Position numbers and translations under genes: made by a program. A stretch of 64,000 bases of DNA from Styela clava. Lineage: Eukaryota > Chordata > Ascidiacea > Stolidobranchia > Styelidae. Shown piece by piece: positions 27,001-37,139 of this stretch. The notes below the pieces were generated by a model. The model searched no databases and had not been told where the DNA came from. It saw only the letters and a list, made by a program, of their open reading frames with translations. The stretch's first letter is position 1. Every line of letters starts with the position of its first letter. The DNA is taken from NCBI RefSeq assembly GCF_964204865.1, contig NC_135255.1, positions 6,229,135 through 6,293,134 of the forward strand, given 5' to 3'.

Positions 27001-30000
27001 TGTCAAATTGTATACAATATTTTACAGTGCAGGCGTGGCAGTGTGGCGCATGTTCGAATCCTAGGGGATTATTATGAGCGAGAGAATTGCTGAACTCCTC
27101 ACCGCCGTAGGGTGGTTTAAATAACTGCTTGTAGATTACGGATTTCAACACCATCAAGTCAAATTTATCATTTCAAGCAAGATGTAAGGGTTGGGCAAAA
27201 ATAGACTCTTTTTAACTTCTGATACTGTAAAAAAATTAAATCAGTCTTCTTCAGGACAATTCTGCATTAGCAAATTGAATATCTAAAAAAATTTTAAAAT
27301 ATAGTAAACTTCTTTCTTGAACAAAATCCAATTTAGAAAATATATTATTCAATATTGTATTTGAAAATATTATGTTAAAATGTATTTTCGTAAATATAAA
27401 TTATTAGATTTTGGTAATCCATGTATTCATATCATGTGTAAAATTTCACTACATATTGTTTTTTAATGATGACCTATCAGAAAACTAAACAGCAATGCAT
27501 AAAGAAATTTTCTTGCATTGTTCTTTTGTGCCATCTTTTTGCCTGTTATTGTGCTATTGCCAAAGGCCAAAGCCTATGTCAGCAGAACTTATTTTATATA
27601 TAAGTCGATATGTAAATTCAACTAATATAAAAATTATGACACAGAAATTTTCAAACCTGACATGACTTGGAATGAAAAATTGCCTTTATTAACATTAAAT
27701 TATGACAAAAAAGATTTATGATGTGATACATTTGCGGGCACGGTAGTGTAGTAGTTGAAACATTGGACTATGATTTTTCATAGCTTGAAATGCTATTTAG
27801 ACCCTTAAAAATCCAAGTTTTCTGGCCGGTTACGGTGTAACTTGGTAATGATAAAGTCCAGAAGCCCCCTCGCCTTTCAAATTACCTGGCTATGCCCCTG
27901 CCCTTACATATAAGCGGCTACCTTTACAGAGCATTGTTCGGGCAAAAGAGTATGAATGCATCATACAAAAAAATCAGTGCGATACATGAGTTTGTATCGT
28001 GCAGATAAATAATCAAATCGCTCACAAAGATAACAAATAATTTTTCGTTAATTTTTTTAGATCCCATGGCACATTGAAAATGACCTGACAACGTACAGTT
28101 TGAAAACCACTGTTAAGACACTATCATGCATTCTTTGTAGCTAAGCTAGCTCTAAAATATACTAGAACTTATTCAATTTTACTTGGTAGACTCACCATGG
28201 CCCTCCTGGTTTGATAACAGACTTTTTTGGAACTATTGCTGCTATTTCCAATATTTGTTTAAATACATCTGCAGGCAATTTCGATTTTAATGATGATTGT
28301 GAAGATAGTGGAATTTTATCAGAAGTGCTTGATATTTGGTCATCTTGAATAGGAGCAGAATGAGTTTTCTGAAAAAAATAAAATAATTCTCAATAAAATG
28401 AATTCAATTTATGAGTTAAAATTGATATTTATATTTCTAACCAAATAGGTCTTCAATGGGCAAATAAAAATATACATAAACAAAATAGGCAACAATAATA
28501 TCAATTTCAAATATCAATAGTTTCCTTTATACCCTTGTAAATTGGAAAAACATAAAAAGTATGAAGGTGCAATACCACCCCACAAACGTTTAACAATTTT
28601 ATATTGCAATATGGGTAAAGATCAAAAATTGAAAAAGTTGTAAAAAGTCCGAAGTTTGGAACAGATGACTTACTTGAATGGATCGGAGAAATAATATTCA
28701 AAAAGGGTAATATTGCGAAAACACTATCTTAAAACTCATTCCCATTGAAATATTTGGCTTCACACATAATGCTATCCAAAAAAGAATAATTAAAAAACAT
28801 TCAAAACTGGTGAAATTTTTACTTTATCATTCTTTCTTTTTTTCTCAGGTTCATTACTCTTCTTGAATTTTGATTCTCGCTTCCCGGTTACTTTCAAATC
28901 CTTCGTCTTTATGGGTGATTTCGATTGGCTTTTGAACTGATCAGATTTTTTGTTTTTTTTAATGGAAGATGTTGGTGGGTTCTCATCAGACTCTTCTTCA
29001 TCATATTTATCAAACCCAATGGATTTAAAAAAGCTTTTGAATTCATCATCCTTAAAAAGAATGGAGATTAGGAAACTCAAGACGAAGGTCAAAGAGTAGT
29101 TTGCGATTTGCGAAAGTGAAAATTTACATAGAAAATCAAAATGAAGACTTGTGATCTGATGTGAATATAAAAAGAAAAATATCATAAACATAGCCTGAAA
29201 AAGTTATTGTGTTTTGTCTGGACCACGATTTTCCCCCAAAAAAATTTGCCACTGTTTGAAAAAGTTTTCACTAGAAAATATCTGGATGAATATAATTCAA
29301 AGAATAAGAGTTATGGAGTGAAGCTTACTCTGAAAATAGAGTCTAGCGTATTGTAATAGGATTGGTGCCAGAGGTGACGTGATATTTTTTAGGCATTCAT
29401 AGAGTCAAAGTAGCTTATGTACCATTTGTCAGAAAGGACTATTTTTTTATTTTCTTTCACTACGGACAATCTTTTAGTTTGCGTATCAAAGCCGAACTGT
29501 ACCAGTTTTTAATTTTAGTTCAATGCCTTATGTCCATTTTCAGGTTTGCCTGTTGGGTCCATACTATTACTAAAACGTGATTTTCTCACAAGTTTGACAT
29601 AATACAAGATAATTTGTTCTACTCCATCTTAAATAAATAACTGGTTGAAAATTTCCATACGTCTCTCGAATCGTAACTGGGCGTGAAGCCGAGGTGTTGA
29701 GTTATCTTTCTTTTATTGACTAAATATCGAAATCCTAACCTAAATTTGAAATTCGAAGCTAACTCAGAAAATTTTGCCAAAAAGCTCAGATTGATTGAAA
29801 GCATGTTTTAGATAATTTTCAGACCACAGTGGGATTCAACTATAAAGTTTTTGATCCTAAATTTATCACATAATTGAGATACCTTTAAACTTCCTTTTAT
29901 CTTTTCTGTTTTAGTAGCAGAGCCATCCTGAAGATTTTTCAGCGCTTCAAAATCATCCGCAGTCCCGCCAAGTTTTATAACTTCGTCCAATGTAAATTCC

Positions 30001-30023
30001 TGTGGCTTAGATTTTCTACCCAT
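12019..30023 (-). CDS. CEBPZ: CCAAT/enhancer-binding protein zeta (Noc1/Mak21 family), complete, 19 exons
   Basis: Exons on the minus strand: 30023-29883, 29050-28823, 28368-28196, 26624-26440, 25526-25401, 24585-24322, 23799-23709, 22991-22815, 22583-22480, 21168-21038, 20139-20018, 17512-17325, 17007-16879, 16114-15874, 15230-15045, 14642-14377, 13609-13508, 12905-12797, 12256-12019. All have GT..AG borders and matching phases; the sum is 3201 nt, 1066 aa, close to human CEBPZ (about 1054). The N-terminus has the family's EVIKLGG motif. Residues 182-515 form an alpha-helical HEAT-like region containing the conserved LVNKLGDP motif. The CBF/Mak21 domain runs from roughly 515 to 770, with the family signatures EKTSLWEL, HFHP and YSGDPLQDFTLMRFLDKF. 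An acidic Asp/Glu region (about 650-680 and 850-950) and a Lys/Arg-rich nucleolar-type tail (988-1066) follow. Known family role: with NOC2L in early 60S pre-ribosome assembly in the nucleolus; also reported as a CCAAT-binding transcription factor. The large intron 11 (17513-20017) hosts a hAT-like element. Confidence 0.96.
14116..14327 (+). mobile_element. TA-flanked MITE (mariner-like), complete copy
   Basis: 212 bp with inverted ends CAGGGTGACTCTAAAA and TTTTGAGTCACCCTG, flanked by TA on each side (14114-14115 and 14328-14329). The TA target and ends suit a Tc1/mariner-type non-autonomous element. No transposase. It lies in CEBPZ intron 16. Confidence 0.8.
16305..16457. mobile_element. hAT-like element remnant
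   Basis: Contains AGGAGTCGGCAAATTCAGG, CCTGCGGGTCGGATCCGGCC and CAACTGGCCCACTC, wording typical of hAT-type termini (CAGGGGTGGCAAAC..GGCCCGCGGGCC). Borders are not clear. In CEBPZ intron 13. Confidence 0.4.
17174..17310 (-). repeat. Dispersed SINE-like repeat, minus copy
   Basis: Blocks CTAACTAATCCCATACC, ACTGGTAACCGTACG, GGTTAAGCAGTCTTATCGAC and AATATGTAAATCCCATC are the reverse complement of the family at 6870-7180. It sits in CEBPZ intron 12. Confidence 0.65.
17834..19524. mobile_element. Non-autonomous hAT-like element, 1.7 kb
   Basis: Left end CAGGCGCGTAGCCAGG and right end (reverse complement) CAGTGGCGCAGCCAGG form inverted termini. The flanks GACCAGGC (17826-17833) and AACCAGGC (19525-19532) match at 7 of 8 bases, which fits an 8-bp hAT target duplication. 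The inside has a tandem duplication of roughly 180 bp (about 19127-19300 and 19306-19470) and a G-run/C-run hairpin at 19476-19510. No transposase frame. It makes up most of CEBPZ intron 11. Confidence 0.75.
20302..20750 (+). repeat. Diverged SINE-like repeat pieces
   Basis: GAAGAAAGTCGATAAGGCAGC at the left (about 20301), an AGTTCGAATCATC box resembling a tRNA B box near 20438, and GATTACATGAACCACCC at the right (about 20730) match scattered blocks of the family. The middle is not recognisable. In CEBPZ intron 10. Confidence 0.4.
21392..22043. mobile_element. Non-autonomous hAT-like element, 652 bp
   Basis: Ends CAGGGGTGGCCAA and (reverse complement) CAGGGGTGACCAA form good inverted repeats; GCGATCGAC-type blocks recur inside both ends. 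It is bordered by CTATAT on both sides, consistent with a short target duplication (6 exact bases; an 8-bp version has mismatches). In CEBPZ intron 9. No transposase frame. Confidence 0.8.
23280..23485 (+). repeat. Retroelement-like 3' tail
   Basis: Shares GGTGTCGCTGCT and GGTTCCTCG(T/C)GACT with 50330-50500, and both copies end in an AT-rich tail with AATAAA-type wording (GAATAAACTTGACTTGACTT here). This looks like the 3' end of a SINE or LINE. In CEBPZ intron 7. Confidence 0.5.
25690..25945 (+). repeat. Dispersed SINE-like repeat, diverged copy
   Basis: CCAGCAGTTACGTGAAGCACCC, the AGCGATGAGGAAGTCAGACAA stretch and CAACCCTCTCGTAAGTTGTAC correspond to family blocks at 7030-7110. The second part, beyond about 25810, runs in the opposite sense or is unrelated. 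In CEBPZ intron 4. Confidence 0.45.
26079..26273 (+). mobile_element. TA-flanked MITE, second copy
   Basis: 195 bp, left end CAGCCTGACTCATAAAAAAC, right end AGGGTCACCCTG, with TA on both sides (26077-26078, 26274-26275). It matches 14116-14327 at the ends and 9405-9497 in the body. In CEBPZ intron 4. Confidence 0.75.
27005..27130 (+). repeat. tRNA-like SINE remnant
   Basis: GCGTGGCAGTGTGGCGCATG followed by GTTCGAATCC resembles spaced A and B boxes of a tRNA-derived SINE. It does not fold into a tRNA and has no partner end. CEBPZ intron 3. Confidence 0.35.
27735..27905 (+). repeat. tRNA-like SINE remnant
   Basis: GGGCACGGTAGTGTAGTAGT followed by TTGAAACATTGGACTA looks like the A-box half of a tRNA-derived SINE; the later GGTTACGGTGTAACTTGG block recalls the GGTTACCAGTCC family. 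CEBPZ intron 3. Confidence 0.35.
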
Positions 30024-30552
30024 CCTATAATATATACTATAATAGAATAAACAAAATAAAAAGTGCAATTAGTAATAAGAATTCAAATTTAAAAAATCTG
30101 AAAACAAAGAAATTCAAAACAAAAATATAAATGGCATCAAAACCTAAAACGTAGTAAAATGATAATTAAGCAAGTTATTTTACTGATCAAAAGATAGCTA
30201 CATTTCTGATTTCATAGTACTTATCTTCAAATATAAATTTTAACTAAATTTTATATATAAATTCTGAATTACTTATCTAAATTCAATTTGCTGATTCACA
30301 TTATGCTCAAAGTTTATTTCCAAGCACTCTTGCCTATAAAAAAATGCGGCAATATTAATTCATATCATGAAATGATGATTTGTAATTTTTTTGTAACTGT
30401 GAATTATGTCAAAGAATTTTCCAGAAGACAGATATATTTGATATTCCGTATACATAATGTGAAGAAATTCCATGAAAAAGAAAAAACAATAAAAAATAAC
30501 TAATAAATATATTAAGATAAGATATTCATTTCTTAATATTCTTGTTCATATA

Positions 30553-30720
30553 AAGATGGGATTTACATATTTATCACGGGGGAAAGGAAAGCCGAAAAGA
30601 TGTCTTAATCATATGGTGAACCACGGCCTCACGTCCGGTTACCAGTCCAGGTCGGGTCTGGGATTAGTTAGCCAGTTATGTTTTTGGAAGCACGGACTTG
30701 ATTATTAGATACAGCCTAAC
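30553..30720 (+). repeat. Dispersed SINE-like repeat, good copy
   Basis: GATGGGATTTACATATTTATC, GGTGAACCACGGCCTCACG, GGTTACCAGTCCAGGTCGGG and GGGATTAGTTAGCCAG are the clearest versions of the family's blocks. It lies about 530 bp upstream of the CEBPZ start codon. Confidence 0.7.
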
Positions 30721-31671
30721 CAGTTTTTAGTGGAATATGGAATAATACATAATATGTGCCACTATTATTAACCATACAAATATTATTTCGTTTGTATAAT
30801 TTGACAATATAGTAATTTCTGCATATTTATTTGAAACAATTGGGTAAGGATTAACAAATGTCAAAATACACGATACTCCATTATAGTCGATTTGAAAAAA
30901 AAATTGTGTCTTAGAATAATCATTCTAATTATTGTAGCTCTGCGAATTCAGAATATAAAAATACAACGTTTATTCATGATATGCACTTTATATGCTGGAG
31001 TTAAGAATATCTAAATCAGGAGCATGCAACTGTTTATCGCAATGGGCCGTGCTGGATTAACCATTAGACAAAATAAGCATGTGCTTAGGGCACCAACGAA
31101 AGAGGGCACTACTAAAAATTCCATTGCGGAATTTGCAATGGTGCCCCAGTGATCTATGAAATAATTTGAGTTGGTCTGACAACTCAGACCTCAATATTGA
31201 CCCCAGGGCCAGGTCATGCCTTTTAAAGGCCCTGGCAATGGGTCAAACCCTAAAATGATGGCACACTGTGAAACAAACCATACCTTTTAATCAAAACATG
31301 ACACCAATAAAGCAAATCACCTTATCGAATCCTTGAACAAACAAAATTTAATTCAAGTCTAACACAACACAAATACAAAAATGCTGACAGTGCCGTTACA
31401 ATAAAAAATAATATTCAAAAGACTATACCAGGGCCCAAAGGCTGTATGTTGCATGCCTCTGATCTGATTAGCTAGTTGTTTCTTCCTTACTAGTTTACAA
31501 ATTTCATTGATGTATTATTTCATAGCTAAATCAAAATTCATTCACATGGACTGACAGATAACATTGCTAAACAATAGTTGCGTTTTTTAATATTGTTTAT
31601 ATTTTTTTTGAATTCCTCAAATCTCACAATCAATCCCTAGTTAAAGATTAATAGTTAGATAATATTACAAA

Positions 31672-31838
31672 TAAGCAAGAACTTAATATGCTGACAATGA
31701 AATAATATGGTAAAAAAAGTTTTCATCAAAAAGTTAGCAATCAGTTTTAAACAGAACAAAAAGAACATTAAGTATGGGTTGAGAAATAAAATCTGGTACA
31801 TATGCGAGTTGGCCACATTGAGACAAACTACGGCATCT
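31672..31838 (+). repeat. Direct repeat flanking UBE2Z, left copy
   Basis: Closely matches 34308-34500 over its whole length (for example ACTTAATATGCTGACAAT, CAATCAGTTTTAAACA, AAAATCTGGTAC, TATGCGAGTT, GAGACAAACTAC). The two copies are direct repeats on either side of UBE2Z. Confidence 0.8.
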
Positions 31839-31872
31839 TGTAAGGCGGCCAGTCTGTAGTGACAATGCATTA

Positions 31873-31938
31873 GAACAGTGGTCCGCAAACTGCGGCTTGC
31901 GGGCCCGATACGGCATGCAATCCAAATTTTTGTGGCTC
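31873..31938 (+). mobile_element. hAT-like terminus
   Basis: CAGTGGTCCGCAAACTGCGG followed by CTTGCGGGCCCGATACGGC is typical hAT end wording. I could not find the other end. Confidence 0.4.
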
Positions 31939-32401
31939 TCGAATGACTATACTTTTAATTGATGAGAAAACAAAAAAGTTTAGCAAATTTACACAAATTT
32001 ATTTTAGCTGCGCATAGATATATTCCATAATAATGGCTTTTGGATGTTATTTTTATTTTTTGAAGTAATCAGCCGAACGTGTGTACCGATAGTTGTAATA
32101 AGCATAGAAATAGGAGTTAGAGGTTCGTCATACATTGAAGTTTAATGTAGCGAGAGTTTTAAAAATAAAACCTAAACTCAAAGGCGACTGAAATCATGTC
32201 AGTTTATGCACGGCATTCATATTGAAGATTGCAAAAGTAACAATAAACTAACATAAAAGATATATTATACTATATTAAGATATACTCATAAACAATACAA
32301 AAATAAACATTATTATATCATTGACATTGATTTGGAACTATTCCATCTATTAAGCTTAAAAGTACGGTGAATATAGAGTAAAAATTAATTGAATTTTGAA
32401 G

Positions 32402-33190
32402 TTAATGAGACGGACCTGGCTCATCAGTTTCCATTGGAACTACATATGGACTATTAGAAAGTGTTTGTTTTATTGACTCAAGTCTGGCAAGTAATTCCCC
32501 AAATCGGAAATGTCCTGTATTTTGATTAAATGGGTCTTGCATTGTTCTCCCATCCATTTTCATCAAATTCTTACAAGTGCTAACATAATAATCATAATAT
32601 TCCATAAAAGATGACTGCACAACTTTTTTAACTTCAGTGTCCAATGAATTGTTAATCGCCATATCACAAACAGCAACTCTTATTGTTTCATGTCTAATGC
32701 AATCATTGTATCGCATCGAGTCACCAGCTACTCGTTCACTTGCAAATCCCGGTTCATTATGATACGGTGACTCGTTCATCACAGATTGTATTGAAATAAG
32801 GACAGATGATAAAGATTGGGCGGGACTCCAACCAGGCCCAGACCAAGTTCCAAGTATGCTCAAACACACTTTGCCATTTTTGTAGAAATTTGGGTTGAAA
32901 CGTACCATTCCAAGACCAGTTGTTAGCAATTTTACTCTGGGGGGCTTTAATGGGTAATTAGGAGGACAGCGTATGTAAAATAAGAAAAATCCCCCTTCGT
33001 AAGGAGTGTCAAAAGGTCCAGTTACTATGGCCTGTAATCGTGTTATATCATCTGGATTAGGTAAGATGACAACGCCTGGTGGAGGCGCTCTGTATATTTC
33101 CAAAATATCTTTCTTCAGTCGGACTATGGTGGTGTGAGATGGAGCTTCATTTCCCCAGTCATGAGATTGCAGAGGATCCCAGTATGACAT
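32402..33190 (-). CDS. UBE2Z: Ubiquitin-conjugating enzyme E2 Z
   Basis: One exon encodes 262 aa from the ATG at 33190. The UBC fold runs from about residue 21 to 165, with [14 protein letters not shown], the [20 protein letters not shown] region and active-site Cys109, then the UBE2Z-specific C-terminal part ([30 protein letters not shown]). UBE2Z accepts ubiquitin or FAT10 from the E1 UBA6. Human UBE2Z is 354 aa with a long N-terminal extension, so this product would be short. However, the frame is open without a stop from 33190 back to an AG acceptor at 33226-33227, so an upstream coding exon is possible. The intact frame and conserved residues argue against a pseudogene. All its plus-side and minus-side neighbours are unrelated in function. 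Confidence 0.95.
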   Translation of the reverse strand: MSYWDPLQSHDWGNEAPSHTTIVRLKKDILEIYRAPPPGVVILPNPDDITRLQAIVTGPFDTPYEGGFFLFYIRCPPNYPLKPPRVKLLTTGLGMVRFNPNFYKNGKVCLSILGTWSGPGWSPAQSLSSVLISIQSVMNESPYHNEPGFASERVAGDSMRYNDCIRHETIRVAVCDMAINNSLDTEVKKVVQSSFMEYYDYYVSTCKNLMKMDGRTMQDPFNQNTGHFRFGELLARLESIKQTLSNSPYVVPMETDEPGPSH

Positions 33191-33524
33191 AATACACAAA
33201 AAATATCTACTATACTGAATAACACCTGAAAAATATAGTGAAAAACAAGAGCTGCTGAGTCAAAGTTCGGATACAGTTTGGTGTGTTTTTATTAATTTTG
33301 GAGTCAAAGTCAGAGACATAATTTTAAACTCCTCAAAGTCAAATTTCAGACAGATTCCAAGTACATTAAAACATCATAAATAACAGTCGGTGCAAACCCC
33401 TCTTTTACTTGACGGTCTGAGCCTCTGTATCGACTCAAACGGCAAATTTGCACAGTTCAAAAAAACTAAAAAATCTAAATCTAAAAAAAAATCTAAAAAC
33501 TTCACCATTAGATTTCTCGGAAAA

Positions 33525-33749
33525 AATAATCCAATTTACCAAAGAAAAAAATTATATCGTAGTATTTGAGAGTTTTTAGCAAAAAAAAACGCAATTTGGT
33601 CAAGTGACGGCAGACGCACGTCACTATTGATTTAAATTATTAAAAAGCCAATCTTGGTGGATCTTTCAAATCTGCCGTCATGACAGACGTCCTCGTAGAG
33701 TGTTCGTTTTATTGAACCAAATGTTGGGACATTTTGGAATCGGAGAACT
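33525..33749 (-). repeat. 225-bp repeat upstream of UBE2Z (shared with XRRA1)
   Basis: Closely matches 54746-54973 throughout: shared blocks include AATTTA, TTTTTAGCAAAAAA, ACGCAATTT, GACG.C.GACGCAC, GATTTAAATTATTA, TTTTATTGAACCAAATGT and GGAATCGGAGAACT. It lies 335 bp upstream of the UBE2Z ATG, in the same orientation relative to the gene as the other copy is to XRRA1. Confidence 0.85.
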
Positions 33750-34307
33750 AATGAAAATACTGCCCTACTGAAAATAGGACTGTCCTAACTTAAAATGGAA
33801 TTACACTGTCCCAACTCAAAACGAAATTACTAACACCAAATGGCCAAACTAGGAAGTTGTTCTGTCAGATCATGTATAGCGGACAATGGACAATTCAAAT
33901 AGCCTATGTGTGGATCAAAATATTTGCTATGTTCTGAAATAGTTAGATAGTAATAATACAATATGAACTACAGACTGACAGACAGACAGAGGACCAAAAG
34001 AACTACTTCGTCTTTAAGCGACAATTACATATAAACGACTAGTCTAAACAATTGCAAAAGTTAAAATATATGATAGCCTATTTCAGTATTCAGGTATTTG
34101 TTCCTGTGTTGATTCAATTCAGCGATTGCAATGATTACAGGACTAAATTACTGTACCGTACCGTAGTTATTTTTTGTTTCAAATCATATAATTATCTGGC
34201 TGTGCTTACATGTTCCACTTACAGGTTGACGTTTGTTCACTAATTTATGAACGTATCTGAGTATACCCTGCCACAACCACCAGTCAGTATGCTATACGTA
34301 CAGAGTG

Positions 34308-34500
34308 TAAGCAATAACTTAATATGCTGACAATAAGGTAATATAGTACTGTAGTAAAAAAAGTGCTAACAAGTTTTATCAAAGAGTTAACAATCAGTTT
34401 TAAACACAACAAAAAGAACAGCAAGTATGGGATAAGAAAGAAAATCTGGTACCTATGCGAGTTCGCCATATTGCAGTATTGAGACAAACTACAGCATCAT
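34308..34500 (+). repeat. Direct repeat flanking UBE2Z, right copy
   Basis: Partner of 31672-31838. It carries small insertions (for example near 34346-34372) relative to the left copy. Confidence 0.8.
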
Positions 34501-34970
34501 CAACTACGGCTTCATTTGTATATTAATTCTGGTGATCTCTCATAAATCCTAATTAGATACCGACAAGTGGTTCAAATTTTCATCAACCAAAGACGGAAGA
34601 AATTGTCAGAAGTTTATTACATTCAATTATCTATTTCATATTTGCTGTTTTTGTTAAATCGCCTTCAAAGTACTGCCCGATTGTGGATCGCGTTTTTCTA
34701 TGATTGTTTTATTTTTTGATGGGCGGGCACGTACGCTTTTTAAATTTATTTTGAGTTATGCATGTTTCCCAGGTTTCTCTGCATTTTGTTTTATCCGTTT
34801 ACTTTTTGTATTGTTCATGTTAGAGAACCAAAATGAATGATTGACAGAGGCATGAATAGGGCCAAGTTCGATAATACCGGTACTCAGCCAATTGATCAAG
34901 CGTGGAATTTGTTTGAAACTTTATTTACAGAATTATCCTCTAAATTCTTATAGATGTATACCGGCCAAAT

Positions 34971-35073
34971 GTATACCGGTATACATATTTCTGCAGTATT
35001 GCTGGTATTGGGTGTTAATGTTACGGTACTGCAGCACTGCATTACGTATGGTACGGTACCGTACTGCAGTACC
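34971..35073. repeat. Cluster of perfect palindromes
   Basis: GTATACCGGTATAC (34971-34984) and GTACGGTACCGTAC (35051-35064) are 14-bp perfect palindromes. GGTACTGCAG (35025-35034) is repeated inverted as CTGCAGTACC (35064-35073). The stretch also repeats the short word GGTA. It may be a transposon end or a GGTAC-rich simple repeat. Confidence 0.7.
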
Positions 35074-35267
35074 ACTGTGTTAGATAACTCACATGACTGC
35101 ATGGTCGCGGATTTTTTTACCATGCCTGAGTATTTTTTTTTTTTCTTTTATGATTCCACAATGTGGATTATGCAATAAATAAAAATCATATTTTAATAAA
35201 TGAATAACAATAATCAGGTTTACATAAATAACAAATGCCTGAGTATTGTTAGGGGTATCTTTATGAT

Positions 35268-35392
35268 ATCATGGGCTGGTGATCTGACGAGAGGTCATGG
35301 TTCGCCTTATGACAGTATGATTAAACCATCTTATCACTTTCCTCTCCCCCGATATAAATATGCAGCCAAAAAATCCTATCCTATCACACAAA
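35268..35392 (-). repeat. Dispersed SINE-like repeat, minus fragment
   Basis: GGTCATGGTTCGCC, TTAAACCATCTTATCACTTT and CCTCTCCCCCGATATAAATA correspond to the reverse complement of the family's first half; it ends in ATCCTATCCTATC as other minus copies do. Confidence 0.55.
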
Positions 35393-35599
35393 AAATTATT
35401 ATTTAAGCATTACTGTATTAACACAACGATGAAAATAGTCAAGAAAATACCGCACTTGATATCTTACCGCGTATACCTGTATACCGACATCAGCCCCGCG
35501 TATCGACGCATCCTTCTATTTCGTTGTCTCCATTTTATTTTACCTCATACACGTGGGGTATGCTCAAAATAGTTCCACCTCGAGATGGCGCATCAGGGT

Positions 35600-35612
35600 G
35601 CTGCCTAGCAAC
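35600..35612 (+). promoter_or_regulatory. X-box (RFX-binding motif)
   Basis: GCTGCCTAGCAAC fits the RFX consensus of two half-sites, GYTRCC and RGYAAC, with a one-base spacer. It lies 108 bp upstream of the start codon at 35721. X-boxes at this distance are typical of ciliary gene promoters in animals. The match is by eye and short, so chance cannot be excluded. Confidence 0.6.
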
Positions 35613-35720
35613 AGACGCTTGTACGAAGGGGTACTCGGTACGCGTCGTGTAGGGTCGTAAAGTTTTATAAGCCTGGTCAATTTGATTTACATTTAAAATA
35701 GAACACACTTCAACTTCAAG

Positions 35721-36731
35721 ATGAATCAAGAAATGCTATATCAATTGGGAAATTCCCGTGAATCGTGGTGTGCAGTGGAACTTAACAAATCACAAGACTG
35801 GTGTAGATCTGAGAGAAGACATTCAAAAGTAAGGAAGGATGCCCTAATATCGATACTGAAGTCCTATTTGCAAAGCAAAGCTTCAACGAAAAAGATAATT
35901 TTTTATTTGTCATTGGCTAGCAATCAGTATGTGGTGACGGGACTTCAACGTACCCCAAACTTTATTTAGGCATGTCAGACTGAGTTGAAAGTCATTATCA
36001 GTATAAAGTACTATATAACTTAAATGTTTGTAATATTTTGTTGTGTGTTGAACACCAAATGCCAGATAATATAATATTTTAACCAATTGCAGGAAAATTT
36101 TGTCAGCACCGTCTTCAATCCGACAGTAAACACCGATTCAGAACCAAGATGTCAGTGGAAAATTGATGCTCCTACCCATAGAGAAAAACGCCATTTCTCC
36201 TTCGCCAGTAAGTTAGAGCCTCGACTTATACTTTGCTCATTAAATTAGAATATAGTAAAGATGACTGCATGCAATAGGGTTTTCACGGAATTACTCAAAA
36301 AATATTGATGATTCAATTTGAATCTAAATTTTGGGTGTAACTCCTAATAAATGTTCTATTCCAATTTAATGGCTATGCGTTAAAATAAGTCAACAGTTGT
36401 CGCCTGTAATCCTCGTGTGTCTCGATTATATTTGAAAATTACACTTTTTGTTCGAATATATTCAATACAAAACATATTAGCAAAACATTTAGTTTCTTTA
36501 ATGTAGCTACAGTTTTATTTTATCTATTCTATGTATGAAAAATGATAAATAGTATATATATTCAATTTAAATATAAAAAAAATACGTTGTAGACCAAATT
36601 AAGAACAATCTTTAAATTGAAAAAATGGCGCTAAATAGCGCGACTCAATTAGCGCTACAGACATAATTTATGACTCTTTTCAAATAAAATAATTCATTTA
36701 TCTTTTTGTAGATGCTAATCAGCTGAAGTGA
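35721..36731 (+). CDS. Small 80-aa protein, candidate ciliary/sperm gene
   Basis: Three exons with GT..AG borders and matching phases: 35721-35828 (phase 0), 36093-36207 (phase 1) and 36712-36731 (stop TGA at 36729). The product is hydrophilic with no signal peptide, membrane segment or known domain that I can see. It has a Trp/Cys-containing first part (SRESWCAVEL) and a basic second part (WKIDAPTHREKRHFSFA). The RES-x-C-x-VE stretch and the W-K...H-x-x-HF stretch recall vertebrate SPATA45, a short testis protein, but this is from memory and tentative. The upstream X-box supports expression in ciliated cells or sperm. Good splice sites and a continuous frame over three exons support a real gene despite its size. 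Confidence 0.65.
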
Positions 36732-37139
36732 AGATTCCCATTGCATGCGTATATTAGCTGTCGTATACATCGACTCGAATCATTTCTATAGTTTTTGCTG
36801 TTATTTACCTATTGGTGTTTGAGAATAATTTGCCATATCTTGCTATAATGATTATAGTTTAGCTTTTAGTTCGCCATCTATAAATTGTTGTATATTAGTT
36901 TACCTAAATGTGTTGCTTCGATAGCCTATTTATTTTCGTGCCATATTTTAAATTATAATTTTATACTGCTAATATGCTCTGTGCATTTCACTAATAGAGA
37001 ATATTAAGTTAAGTGTTTCTGTTGATATGATTGCTCTCTGTAAAACGAGCATTGATTTTATAGCAGAAATCAAAAGAGTTTGCCAATTAGAAATAAACTC
37101 TTTCCCGACACCTATACGCAGCACTATTGGGCCCATGGC

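Larger units (their letters stand above)
30721..32401. other. Spacer between UBE2Z and CEBPZ with transposon debris
   Basis: Near 31050-31240 there is hAT-style wording (GGGCCGTGCTGGATTAACC, GTGCTTAGGGCACC, CCCAGGGCCAGG) with no definable borders. The rest is the 3' flank of UBE2Z and a repeat described separately. No exon recognised. Confidence 0.4.

Noticed and set aside
27735-27770. tRNA gene
   Set aside because: A-box-like wording but no acceptor stem pairing, no anticodon arm and no proper B box at the right distance.
33191-33199. UBE2Z start at the TTG of 33199
   Set aside because: Non-ATG start; the first in-frame ATG is at 33190. The upstream frame is more likely part of a spliced exon.
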